Shown: positions 1 through 9,551, counted from the first letter of the stretch. The stretch: 37,453 bases of DNA from Tieghemiomyces parasiticus (GCA_027575765.1 JANBPT010000411.1:1-37453); one strand, 5' to 3'. Translations and numbers: made by a program. The notes: a model not told the origin generated them from the sequence alone.

Positions 1-659
1 TAGCTGGGCTCGAATATAGTCTGCCTTGTGACCCTCACAGTAATAATTAACAAAAGGGCTCACACATCACGCCTGGTGAACTTGGGTAGAGTGAGGGAGG
101 GAGGGGTTTCATTTAAATTACTGATGGATGGTTAAAAATGCAAGGCGTGAAGTCGGAAATGTTTCAATCCTGGAATGGTTTATACCAATTGACTCACCAT
201 CATTGGCTCCCAAAGGCTTTATCTAGAACACTGCAATCTGAGACCTCCAGCTTAAAAGTATTCGATGATTTAATCTCATCTATTTTTAAGGATACCAACT
301 CAGTATAGTGTATACGTACTATAGAGAAGTATCAAAAGTCGACCGTGATATAATCTGATAAGGGTTGGGCGAAATAAACCTGCAAGGTCAAAGGAAGGAT
401 AACAGTGGACAATTGTAGTGCTAACGCACTGGGTTCCGTCGTTGGGTAGCACCAGACGCTGATAAATCCATGATAGAGACCTTGTTTAACCGCGTTATTA
501 ATCAAAACCTTCTTTATCAAAAGCGTCTGACAATTCTTTGCTGACTGCCAAGAGCTATATATATTAAGACGAAGACTCATGAAATAAAGAATCATCTGAG
601 AAAAGAATGAAGTTCTTGAGCCATCTACGACTTTAAGTGTCATTTACACTAATCCAACA
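1..659. other. AT-richer upstream region, no supported gene
   Basis: This stretch is visibly more AT-rich than the rest of the left arm. The only open frame of note is a 103-codon ATG-initiated frame on the minus strand (643 to 332). Its product would be hydrophobic and Leu/Ser-rich and I recognise no domain in it. Its ATG would lie 16 bases from the ATG at 660 on the plus strand, which makes simultaneous use awkward. A TATA-like run (TATATATATT) lies at about 556-565, and two very short upstream ORFs start at about 581 and 606. I read the region as the promoter and 5' leader of the SNAPIN-like gene. Confidence 0.4.
556..565 (+). promoter_or_regulatory. possible TATA element of the SNAPIN-like gene
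   Basis: A TATATATATT run lies about 100 bases upstream of the ATG at 660, in the only AT-rich segment before the gene. Position and composition fit a core promoter. No other evidence supports it. Confidence 0.2.
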
Positions 660-812
660 ATGACCGATCCCGTTAGCGTGTTTCCCCTGGTCACGACTCG
701 CAAGAACGAGGCCCGTCCTACTTCTCGACCGTCTGCACAGGAAAGTGTCGTCACCGGAGACACCGAGGAGCCTGGTGTGAATTCGTCGGACGGAGCCGAC
801 CCAACACAATAG
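660..812 (+). other. upstream exon or 50-codon uORF of the SNAPIN-like gene
   Basis: An ATG at 660 with A at -3 opens a 50-codon frame with the GC-leaning third positions of the real genes. It ends at TAG 810-812. A perfect donor, GTAAGTAT, starts immediately after that stop, at 813. There are two readings. (a) This is a uORF in a leader whose intron runs from 813 to the CAG at 1194-1196, with translation of the main protein starting at 1205. (b) A weaker donor, GTGTGA at 775, is used; 660-774 then joins 1197 in phase 1, with no stop, and gives a 266-residue protein. The phase-1, G-before-GT geometry of (b) matches the neighbouring introns, but the donor of (a) is far better. Confidence 0.4.
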
Positions 813-1204
813 GTAAGTATATGAAATGGAGTTGGAAGGCATTGGGATAGGCCGATACCCCCCCCTCTCGGCGTCGCAGGAAGGTTCACCTAACCATAAT
901 GGTGACTCTGGCAACAGATTGGCCTGCCTGTATCGATATCGCAGCGTGGATGTGTGGTCCTTTAAACTGTCATTCTACCTGTGGTCCGCGACCTTGGCCC
1001 CAGCCCTAGCTTTGACCACGCTGCCCGATAAGCCGACTGGAGTGAGGGATTCAGCTCTCAGGAAACCTGGCCTCTCCCATCCCACCTAGCCTCCGTCATG
1101 GCTCAATTGCGACCCCCCCCCTCTACTCCACCATTCAATGAAATTATTATTTTCCCTTCTCTAATACGCCTAGTGCTCGCCCGTCACATCTGCCAGCCGT
1201 ACCG

Positions 1205-2110
1205 ATGCCGAGCTCATTCTCTACTCGCACACCGGAGCGGCCTGACTGGGAGCGACCGTCGCAGCAGAAATCTCCACTGCAATCTCCGGCCATGCCACCT
1301 CGGCACCCTCCGCAATCCCCGTCGGCCCTACCCACCTGGTCACCCACGGCTCCTGTGGCCGCGGTCAGCATTGCCTCCGTTCGGGCCACACCGATAATGG
1401 TCTTTCCCGCAGCCTCTACAGTTGACGTGTCGGCTTCCGCTCCGCTTTACTCCGCACCCGACGCTACAGCCGTTGAAGAAGGGGAAGTTCATCATCCAAC
1501 AGAGGCCCAGGTAATCGGCAAAGTGTCTGCCCCAGTCGACCTCACGCCCTTCGTGTCCCCCGAACCGGTAACGGCGACAGTCAGGTCGGCAGAACACGGA
1601 GCTATACACCGCGGGATCTGGGCCTTGCTCGCGCCGGTGATGACCGACATGGACGCCCAGATGGACCACGTAAAGGTCACCCAAAGAGACCTCACAGAGA
1701 CTCTAGAACAACTGCTCGCTGGTAAGTAATATTTCACTTTGTTCACACTCATCCCGTTGATGGGCGGGGAAGGTGGGGGGACACCAAGCGAAACCACCAT
1801 CGGGTGCTTCACTGCATCTTGCCGTCACATAAGTTTTGTCTCGTTTAGATCCGTTCACCTTCTATTACTGTTTCTAACGGACGTACCTAAGCCGACATGT
1901 GCTTCATCCTGTAACCGATTTCCCGCTGGCTTACTCTATGTTCTGCCAGATTTAAAACTTCTGGAAAGCATGGCCGAGCCGCCGCCCCGCCTGCGCTCGG
2001 CCCTTGAAAATCTAGGCGACGGGCGTCGGCGGCTGGCCAACGTGAATCACCTTCTACGCGGCGTACAAGACCGTCTTGACCGGCTCGCTCAGAAGACTGT
2101 GGATCTATGA
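1205..2110 (+). CDS. SNAPIN: SNAPIN-like BLOC-1 subunit (two exons)
   Basis: Exons 1205-1721 and 1950-2110; the intron 1722-1949 begins GTAAGT, ends CCAG and splits a GAT codon (phase 1). The product is 225 residues. Residues 1-130 are Pro/Ser/Ala-rich and probably disordered. Residues from about 134 to the C-terminus form a predicted helical coiled coil. It lines up almost without gaps with metazoan SNAPIN: a start like LLxPVxxxMDxxxxxV, then xxELxxxLExLL, and a C-terminal GRRRLxxVNxLLxxxQxRLxRL. The alignment continues through the splice junction, which supports the intron. SNAPIN/Snn1 proteins are small coiled-coil subunits of BLOC-1, an endosomal sorting complex; the SNARE link is known from animals. 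The first 130 residues are longer than in animal SNAPIN. The true start may lie upstream at 660. Another BLOC-1 or KxDL-type coiled-coil protein is the main alternative. Confidence 0.65.
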
Positions 2111-2879
2111 TAGATGAGGGTTGGCAAGTTGAAATATGGCTGCTGCTTTCCCCCCGCCCCTTTCTTCCCTGCTCTACAACCTTAGTATTTCGCATCCAAT
2201 TCCCACATTAACGTCTCTTAAACTATTAGGCGCACTCAACGCCAGTCCGCTAGTTACCCCTGACTCGTTGGATGACGCTAATTAACATGTACACTATTAC
2301 GTACCCTTGCGCGTTGTGGGGTGCCCGTTGGCGCTATGTGGAGGTGGATATTGTTGTAGGGCCATGGGGATCTCTTGCCTAGAGCGAGATAGAACTGATG
2401 AGCTGCGGTCTCACGGCAATCTCCCTTACTTTGCGGGTGGTCTACCTGTAGTAAACGCTTGAGGTATTATGGTCGCCATAGGAAAAAGCGGCCGCTTATC
2501 ACACCGGCCCGCCAACTGGCATAGCTCAGGTACAATTAAACGAGCTCAAGTGGGTGTAGATGGGGGCGGGATGCGTGTCGTGGCCGATCGGAGAGTGAAG
2601 GGAGAGCAGTAGCAGTGACCCAATTATCGCAAAGCCCTCTTGTGAACCCGCTGTCACGCTGTCCCTCTTGTATCTGAGTCGGCAGGCTACGCCACCGGCG
2701 AAGCTGACTGGTAAGGCCAACTGACCGACGCCATCCACTTGTAGAATAGCCTCCCCCTCCCCTCTCCTCACATGTTTACTGCGCCCAGGGCCTACGGTGC
2801 CCGCTATTACCAAATAATGGTGACCTGGCCGACAACGGGTACGTCATTCCAATGGTTATGCCACCCCGCCCCCTGATTC

Positions 2880-3407
2880 ATGGCCTTCCAAGTTAAGGTA
2901 GAAAAGGCCTGTAGGTATTGGCGATATAGACCGAAGTGGAAGGGGGTCTGGCGATGGATGCCAAGTAAGGCCAGAAAACATGCGACAACCCGACACGCCA
3001 GTCTTGGCTCTCTCACCGTTTCGTACTGCTTAAGGCGTCGACATGGTCTGCCGCCTCAGGAGGGTTGGGAACGGCCCACGCGTTGTGCAGGTATTTGGGA
3101 AAGAGAGAGGGGGCGGCGGACAAAACCTAGCCAGTCCCCGCGCATTGTGAAGATTATGGAATGGGAGCGCCTTGGCGCCCGTAAGTACACCCTATCCCAT
3201 ACGCTTGGGGCGCAGTGAGGAGAGGGCGACCCAGTGACCAACTTCCCCCCCCCCCCCCCATGGTCGTGCGTCAGAGGGTAGTTTCTCCACTTCCATGCCA
3301 TTGTTCACTGCCCCCCCCCCCCCCCTCCAGGCGTTAGTCCCGCCGCACTCGAAGCGGAGGGGGAGGGAGAGTTTGCCACGTACCTGATATACACAGCTGC
3401 CCTTTAG
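2880..3407 (+). other. candidate small spliced ORF or 5' leader with intron
   Basis: An ATG-initiated frame runs from 2880 to a GTAAGT donor at 3181. Splicing to the polypyrimidine/CCAG acceptor ending at 3330 keeps it open to TAG at 3405-3407. The join is in phase 1 and would give 125 residues, basic and Trp/Arg-rich in the first half and acidic at the end. I recognise no domain, and the composition is not convincing. The simpler reading is that the splice sites belong to the 5' leader of the BAR-SH3 gene, whose ATG follows 191 bases later. Confidence 0.2.
3245..3325. repeat. pair of C15 homopolymers
   Basis: Two runs of 15 cytosines (3245-3259 and 3311-3325) lie 51 bases apart. The second forms the polypyrimidine tract directly before a CCAG splice acceptor. 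Confidence 0.85.
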
Positions 3408-3598
3408 TTTCGGTCAGCCCTCACATTCGTTTGAACCCTGCCTATTATCCATTTCTACCTACATTAGCCCTCCTTTTTCCGACGTTATTCCAACTAAACC
3501 CACCATTGCTCGTAACCCACAGCCCTTTCCTCCCCCGGCTTGTTGCTGGCTCTAACACAGTTTTTGTATTCCACACCCAAGACCACCCTACTCTTACT

Positions 3599-6096
3599 AT
3601 GAGCTGGCGAGGAATGAAGAAGGCGCTTAACCGCCTGCCGCACCAGGTCATGTCCAAGGTTGGCCAGAGTGAACGTAAGTGGTTATCCTCGGGCAGCGGT
3701 TCTCTCGGTCGAAAGAGTCTGGGCCCTGCCGGCTGTGGGATTTAGATGCAGGCCGGGCGCGGGAAAGGCAACCCCAACCCCTTCCTTCGTAGGGGAAGCG
3801 ATGACGGTGCGGACTTCAGACAATCTCGTCCCAAGTGCTGTGGGTGGTGGTTCGCCCACCTGCTTGACGTCATGACTAACCGACCCTCAGGGAATTGACA
3901 ACTCCTCCCTCTCCTCAACAACCCTCTTGCCTACCGACCACGTCGCAGGCACCGTCGATGAGGAGTATGAGGCGGCCGCCCGCCAGATTACCGAAATGCG
4001 GCACAGCGCCACCCGTCTAAACGTCGACGCCCAGCGCTTCCGCGACAGCGTGTCGGGTAAGTTCTATGCTAAGGTGCTTGGCTGTGGCCGTTCCACACGT
4101 GGCGGCTGTCCCCTCGAAACTGCGCCACCTTTCCCGCCTCTTCTTCCGACGGTGCTAAACAAACCATTGCCCTTCCTCCTCCTCACATTTACCCCGCCAC
4201 TTCGTACCTGGTGACCCTCATTTCCGGTTGGCTCACCCATCCACCCAGACGTTGTCAACTCGCAGTACAATTTCATCGCCAACCTGTGCGACCTGTACCG
4301 ACCCCTGACGGCGAATGACGTGGACATGGTGCCCCCGGAGCACCCCAAGCACGTCATCCAGAATGGCACGCCCGCGCAAATCCAGCTGCTGGAAAGCGCC
4401 CTGCAGCAAGTGTCAGCGGTACGCGACCGGGTGTTCCCAGAGTTAGACTTGATTGACCGCTGTGTGGTGAACCCCACGGCCGAGTTTTTGCGCCTGATGG
4501 GCCAGATTGGCAAAGTCATGGAGAAGCGCGAGCGCAAGCTAGTTGACTACGATCGGACGCGCGGCACCCTGCGTAAGCTGCGCGAGAAGGACGAACGCGG
4601 CCTGGGCGAGGAGCAGAAAATCCACACACTGGATAACCACTTTGAAGTCGCCTCTCGCGACTACAACTTTTACAACGATCAGCTCAAGGATGACCTCCCC
4701 CGCATCCTGCAGCTGCGCTCCCAGCTCATGGAACCCTGTCTGGTCAATTTCTACAAGCTGCAGCTCAAGGTCAGCCAGCTGATGGTGTTTTACCTCCAGA
4801 ACCTGATCCAGTCCTCCGGGTTCGATCCCAACAGCCCGGCCCTTAGCGCTTACCTGCACCACGCCCAGCACGTCAAGGCGCTGCTGGCTGGTGTGAGTGT
4901 AGCCGGCCACTTCCACACGGAAGGTAAGTCTATTCCTACATGGTAGTGGGTAAATCGGTAGGGAGAAGGGGGTTCAAGCTAAAGGAAGGGGAGGTCCACC
5001 GTATGTGGCGGTGTATGGCGGTGGTTCTTTATATACCCCGCCCTTTCTCACTACCCCGGGAAGACCATCGATTCCGCGATTACAACTGCTAATTTTGACC
5101 CCCTAACCTTCTATCCTCCAACTCTCCCCTCATTAGCGCAACTTGACGCACCCCCGGAGGCTAAAGCCAGTCCGCTGAACAAGGCCACCGGCCTGTTCAC
5201 GCGTAAGAAGTCAAACGGTTCGCTACACTCGCTGAGCTCGGCCCCTTCTGTCACCCCTGCGGCATCCACGACCGCTGCCGGTCCTTCCAGCAACATGAGC
5301 ACTATGCCTCAATCGGCAGGTGCGTACGATACCAAGCTGGGTGCCACCGCTTTCCCTGCGGCGTACGGGTCGCCGGTGCCGCCTCCTGCCGATGGCATGG
5401 TGATGCCGAACCCCCCGCCAAGCACACATGCCGCCACCGCTCAAGAACCCCCGCCGCCGGCCTACACGCCCAGCGATACGGTGATCCCGCCCTCCTATGT
5501 CCAGACCGCCGGTGGTGCCGCTCCAGGGTACGACTTGTCGGCGAATGCCAAATCGGCGGCGATGGCGGCCGGTACAGTGGGAGCAGCTGCTGGGGAAGCT
5601 AAGGGTGCCGCCGGGACAGCCGCGATGGGAGGTGGTGGTGGTGATGGGTACCATAACGCTGAAGCCGCCGGGTATGATGCCCCAATGTTGGCCATCGCTC
5701 TCTACGATTACACAGCCCAGGAGGGCGATGACCTGTCCTTCAAGGCGGACGACAAGATTGAAATCCTCGGCAAGACCAACAGCACTGAGGACTGGTGGAA
5801 GGGAAAGTGTAACGGCCAGGTTGGCATGTTTCCAGGTAAGTTGTGGCTTATTTTTATTTTATTTTATTTCCCATTGACTACCTACAAACGTACAAGAGGA
5901 GAGAGAGAGAGAGGTGAGGGGACGGGCCGTATTTCTCTGCTATGAGGAGCGGGCCTTTTCACGGGATCCCCTGGCTAACTTCTCTACTAACACCCTGCAA
6001 TTTGTATATTTATTTTCGTTTTCAACCCGCTGCACATTTCCTGATACGTTGTGGTTTACCCATTACCTTACAGCCAACTACGTACGAATCATGTAA
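3599..6096 (+). CDS. RVS167: amphiphysin-type BAR-SH3 protein (Rvs167/Hob1), five exons
   Basis: Exons 3599-3674, 3949-4056, 4249-4923, 5137-5835 and 6074-6096; 526 residues. All four introns start GTAAGT, end CAG or TAG and sit in phase 1. The last intron has a TACTAAC branch-like site at 5985-5991. Residues 2-20 form an amphipathic basic N-terminus (MSWRGMKKAL) typical of Rvs167/Hob1. The BAR domain spans about 25-280. Residues 287-469 are an Ala/Gly/Pro linker with PPAY at 393-396 and PPSY at 404-407. The SH3 domain at 470-526 shows ALYDY (474-478), the WW pair (506-507) and the MFPxNYV ending (517-523), which is completed only by the 23-base last exon. The family bends membranes at endocytic actin patches with an Rvs161-type partner. 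Length agrees with yeast relatives (about 470-530). The start is set by the conserved N-terminus. Confidence 0.95.
5895..5914. repeat. GA-rich microsatellite in BAR-SH3 intron 4
   Basis: A short GAGAGA tract lies inside the last intron of the BAR-SH3 gene, between donor 5836 and acceptor 6073. Confidence 0.6.
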
Positions 6097-6381
6097 TCTC
6101 CTGGGGTTAACAGGCGCTGCACATTGATTACTTGCGAACCTTATGCCATATCTTCCCCCCCCCGCACACAAACACGCATTTTGGATTCGTTATACGACAT
6201 CTTACGGATCCTCTACGTATACCAATTGGAGGATATATTCTGTTTACGTATCATCCTTTAAACTCCTACAACTATCACCAATAAATTAAAATAAGGAGCT
6301 ACCCAATCCGTATAACCACTTCATCCCTTGTGCGCGCCCCCCCCCTCTCTTTCTCTCTACCCGCCGCTTTCCTTGCATTTT
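6097..6381. other. convergent 3' intergenic region
   Basis: 285 bases separate the stop of the BAR-SH3 gene (+) from the stop of the pseudouridine synthase (-). The region is AT-rich with a C run near 6338 and contains no ORF of interest. Both transcripts must end here or overlap. Confidence 0.7.
6280..6285 (+). terminator. AATAAA polyadenylation signal candidate for BAR-SH3 gene
   Basis: AATAAA lies about 185 bases after the BAR-SH3 stop, in an AT-rich patch (CAATAAATTAAAATAAGG). Position and context fit a 3' processing signal. Confidence 0.35.
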
Positions 6382-8292
6382 TCACGATAAGGTTGTCCAT
6401 CCCGCCCGGTCCACCTCGGAGCCATCAAACCAGGCAGGCAACTCGGTTTCAAAGGTCCAGCCATCGCCGGTGTACTTGCAGGCGTGTAGCCAGATGAAGA
6501 GCTGGTGGGGTTCTGGGTCGGGCAACGGGGCAACTCGGTTCTGGCGGCACTGCGGACATGACTCCTCGTAACCCCGGGGCAGTAGTGATAGATTCTGGTC
6601 TTCTTCGTCCTCCTGGCGGGTCGTCGTTGATGAGGTACTACCAGCCGCCCCGTCGTGGAGGAGGAGCTCTCGTGGTCCAACCTCCGGAACCGTCGTTGGC
6701 ACTGAGGCCCCCGTGCGCTCGGCCTCTCGCTCTGCGTCCATCCGGAGTAGTCGAGCCTTGGCGCGTTCAATCGCGTCTTCGGATGGGGCACCGCCAGCCA
6801 TGATGACACCTTGTCCGTTGTGAGCACTACCCCCATTCTCGTTACGGAAGCTGGCGCTAGTTTTCGACTGGTCGATAGAATCCCTCGGGACATTATCATT
6901 ATTACCATCGTCGTTGTCGTCGCCCCAGATCCGCGCGTCGCTATAGAGAGGGTCGTTACCGATGGGGTGGCCTAGGTACTGTAGATGAACCCGAATTTGA
7001 TGGGTACGCCCCGTGAGTGGTTGGCATCGTACCAAGCTGTAGGATGGTTTGGTATTGGCTACGACGGGCGTTGTCCTCGTCACTGTCGCCGTCTTCTGTC
7101 CCGTAGATACCTTCCGAAACAGCGTGACGCTGGGTTTACCATCAGGATGGACGGCGTTCAACCCCAACTTGTGGGCGACGGTTTTGATGGGCTGATCACA
7201 GCGGATCACCGAGCTCGCACTCTCCAGCCTCGCAGGCCCACCCCTGTTATCGGTGGTCACGTCTTCGTTTCCTTCGGTTGCCAGCGTGTCCTCCTCCTCT
7301 TCCTTACCTTCCTTCACCTTCACCACCTCGTCCGTTGCCGTCTGGGTGGTGGCTGTGGCCGCCTGGGTGGACCGCGTAGGGAAATCACCCACCACACGAC
7401 ATACGTACTCCTTCAGGATGGTCCGCGCGTTCATTTGACGTTCGATCCGGCGGGCGGCCTCGGTATTACGTGCCAGCAAGACCAAACCGGACGTGAGTCG
7501 GTCAAGGCGATTCACGGGCGCCAGCGGTTCGTTCCGCCACCCCATTTCGTACCGTAGGATATGCAGCAAGGTGTTATGGTGGTAGCGGCCGCTCGGATGA
7601 ACCGACATACTACCAGGTTTATCGACCACCACCAGGTCGGCCGTCTGGGCCACGATCCGCGGCAAGGTAGCGGTAACGGGCGGCTCGTGACGGTGGATAG
7701 CGTGACTGATTCGGTCTAGGTTCTTGATCACCGTGGCCGGCGTGACCACCGCCTGGTTGATCCGAATGAGACCCGACGTGATGGCCGCCTGGTAATAGGC
7801 GGCGTCCTGGTCCCGAAACTCCGTGCGGAATACGTCCAAGAGGGTACGGCCAAGCCACCGGCCCTTGGCGTAGGTCGTGTAGGTGTAGTAGTAAGGCTCG
7901 ACCTTGCGAAGTCCATGCTCAAAGTAGTATACGGGCGGTGGGACTTCCGGCGGCTCTTCGGGGATCTGGTCAGCGGACGCCTTCCGGCGTCGGGGCTTAT
8001 GTCTCGAGGGTTGCCCTGGTGCTGGTGGCGGCGGCACGGGCGACACCTTAGACTCTATGGCCTTGCACTCCTCAAGGGCAGGTGTCTCGACGTCCTTGGA
8101 CCCTTCTTTCTCAACGAGGCCGTGGTCGACGTTCATTAGGTTGCTAGGTGCCGCAGGATTAAGAGAGGTAGACGCAGTGGTGTCCGCATGCGTGGTATTG
8201 GCCCCCCACGGTTGGGAATCGGTCGGCAAGCGGGCCGGTAATGTTCGTTCGGGGGGCGGGGTGGTGGAAATGCGGCGACGTTTCGAGGCCAT
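6382..8292 (-). CDS. RluA-type tRNA pseudouridine synthase, Pus9/RPUSD2 group
   Basis: A single-exon frame of 636 residues starting at the ATG at 8292. A TTG two codons upstream is in frame but is not expected to start a eukaryotic gene. The first 115 residues are low-complexity. Then come the family signature with YYTYTTYAKGRW, an S4-like RNA-binding segment (about 150-205), a HPSGRYHHNTLLHIL block (H232 onward), the catalytic NRLDRLTSG motif with D264, and GRTHQIRVHLQ (428-438). The C-terminus carries a CPQC and DPEPHQLFIWLHACKY block typical of RPUSD2/Pus9 relatives. These enzymes isomerise U32 of the tRNA anticodon loop; yeast Pus8 (Rib2) acts in the cytoplasm and Pus9 in mitochondria. 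No DRAP-deaminase domain is present, unlike yeast Rib2. An acidic, Thr/Glu-rich insert of roughly 90 residues splits the catalytic domain. No clear mitochondrial presequence is seen. Confidence 0.94.
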   Translation of the reverse strand: MASKRRRISTTPPPERTLPARLPTDSQPWGANTTHADTTASTSLNPAAPSNLMNVDHGLVEKEGSKDVETPALEECKAIESKVSPVPPPPAPGQPSRHKPRRRKASADQIPEEPPEVPPPVYYFEHGLRKVEPYYYTYTTYAKGRWLGRTLLDVFRTEFRDQDAAYYQAAITSGLIRINQAVVTPATVIKNLDRISHAIHRHEPPVTATLPRIVAQTADLVVVDKPGSMSVHPSGRYHHNTLLHILRYEMGWRNEPLAPVNRLDRLTSGLVLLARNTEAARRIERQMNARTILKEYVCRVVGDFPTRSTQAATATTQTATDEVVKVKEGKEEEEDTLATEGNEDVTTDNRGGPARLESASSVIRCDQPIKTVAHKLGLNAVHPDGKPSVTLFRKVSTGQKTATVTRTTPVVANTKPSYSLVRCQPLTGRTHQIRVHLQYLGHPIGNDPLYSDARIWGDDNDDGNNDNVPRDSIDQSKTSASFRNENGGSAHNGQGVIMAGGAPSEDAIERAKARLLRMDAEREAERTGASVPTTVPEVGPRELLLHDGAAGSTSSTTTRQEDEEDQNLSLLPRGYEESCPQCRQNRVAPLPDPEPHQLFIWLHACKYTGDGWTFETELPAWFDGSEVDRAGWTTLS

Positions 8293-8541
8293 GACCAAAC
8301 GGATCTATAGTGGTGCCGAGGATGTGTAAGAATGTCCAAAGGACGTATGTGGTGGGGTGGGTAGATGTCAAACGGTTAGGCACCGGCAGCCTTTTTTTCC
8401 CCTACACACCGGTTTCCACTGCACCGCACCAGTTTACTAGCCTGCTAGTTGGTTTCTGTAGTCGCACGACCTAGCCGGCCGTATCTCTGTGTCCTATCTG
8501 CTACTCATAATTTCCGGTCAGGCCGATCGGAAAGGGTTTCC

Positions 8542-8555
8542 TTAGGTTAGGGTTA
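8542..8555 (+). promoter_or_regulatory. telomere-repeat-like box upstream of the pseudouridine synthase
   Basis: TTAGGTTAGGGTTA matches about two fungal telomere repeats (TTAGGG) with one base missing. It lies about 250 bases upstream of the ATG at 8292. Such telo-boxes are known in fungal and plant promoters of ribosome and translation genes, bound by Tbf1/Teb1-type Myb proteins. A regulatory role here is inferred. A chance match or a scar of telomere repeat addition is also possible. Confidence 0.35.
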
Positions 8556-9539
8556 AGCTCACTCGACGAGCCATATTGGCTGGGCAATATTTAGGGTCCT
8601 GATCCTCTTCACGGACTTACTAGTTACCATTAAAGACGCTATGGCCACCCTCTTTGTTGGATCGGGAGGGGCTTTTCCGCTATCCCTTCCCCTTCACCCT
8701 TTATCGTTTGCTGGCCCTGATATTACCTATCCTCCGCAGTGACGACTTCAGCGAGTGTGACGGAGACTCACACTCTGCCCTGAAGCTAACCATCATACAT
8801 AGCGGGATCCCTCCCCCACCGCACCCTAACCTGCCTTTTTCTGCCACGCCCCTCTTTTTTCATCTTCGTCATCACCCCCACTTGTTAAGCACTCCGCACG
8901 GGGCACCCTCGTCCAGCCCCGCCTGCCTAAACTGGACGATAGTGTGGAGGATGGATCATCGCACTCCCTCTGCCTCCTTGGGTGCTCACCTGGAGCAATG
9001 GTTTTAGAAAGATAAAGTATAATGATAGGCTATCGATCCTACAACACGCTATTATAGTGTATGGAGGTAGTTGTACTTGAAATATCCCTTGATTGGAGAG
9101 AGGCTCCTTTGGGTATCCCATGGCGCACCGATAGACACCGACATACACATGCACACCAACACACAGCATGCGCCATCTCAATGCATAGTACCGTGTGAAT
9201 AGTGCTGAACTGACATCGGATTGACGCTACCTGTACGGCAAGAAAAATACCACATTAGTACGCGCAAATCACACTTTTACTGTGACGATGGCGATTGGGA
9301 CGCGCAGCACCAGCCCATCGCGTATTGGACCTATTGTGATACTCTAAGCAGCTCAGTAAGGCAGGTATATAGGGGCACCTACTAACATCGCGTTCACTCA
9401 TTCCTTCTGTCCATCCCGACTCGGAATGATGTATCACCTATTGGCAAGACGTGAGAACGTCGTGGGGGTGAAAGACCCAACCTAGCGTCGTCGGTTCTTC
9501 AGAAGGTCTTGAAATAATATTCCAAGTACAGGCGCAAGT

Positions 9540-9551
9540 GGGGGGGGGGGG
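9540..9551. repeat. G12 homopolymer
   Basis: Twelve consecutive guanines followed by GAGAG. It is one of many C/G runs in the non-coding DNA of this window. Confidence 0.85.

Larger units (their letters stand above)
2111..3598. other. intergenic: leader of BAR-SH3 gene, no firm gene
   Basis: This lies between the stop of the SNAPIN-like gene and the ATG of the BAR-SH3 gene. It contains two 15-base C runs (3245-3259, 3311-3325) and a credible intron from GTAAGT at 3181 to CCAG at 3327-3330, which I read as a 5' leader intron. A weak spliced ORF that would use it is listed separately. No AATAAA is visible just after the upstream gene. Confidence 0.5.

Noticed and set aside
4815..4830. tRNA B-box-like sequence GGGTTCGATCCC
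   Set aside because: It lies inside the BAR coding exon, and no A box or cloverleaf can be folded around it.
4539..4916. 125-codon minus-strand frame over the BAR domain
   Set aside because: It is antisense to a strongly supported coding exon and shows no independent signature.
5223..5654. 143-codon minus-strand frame over BAR-SH3 exon 4
   Set aside because: It is antisense to the Ala/Gly/Pro linker and consists of Arg/Gly/His-rich low complexity, a typical shadow.
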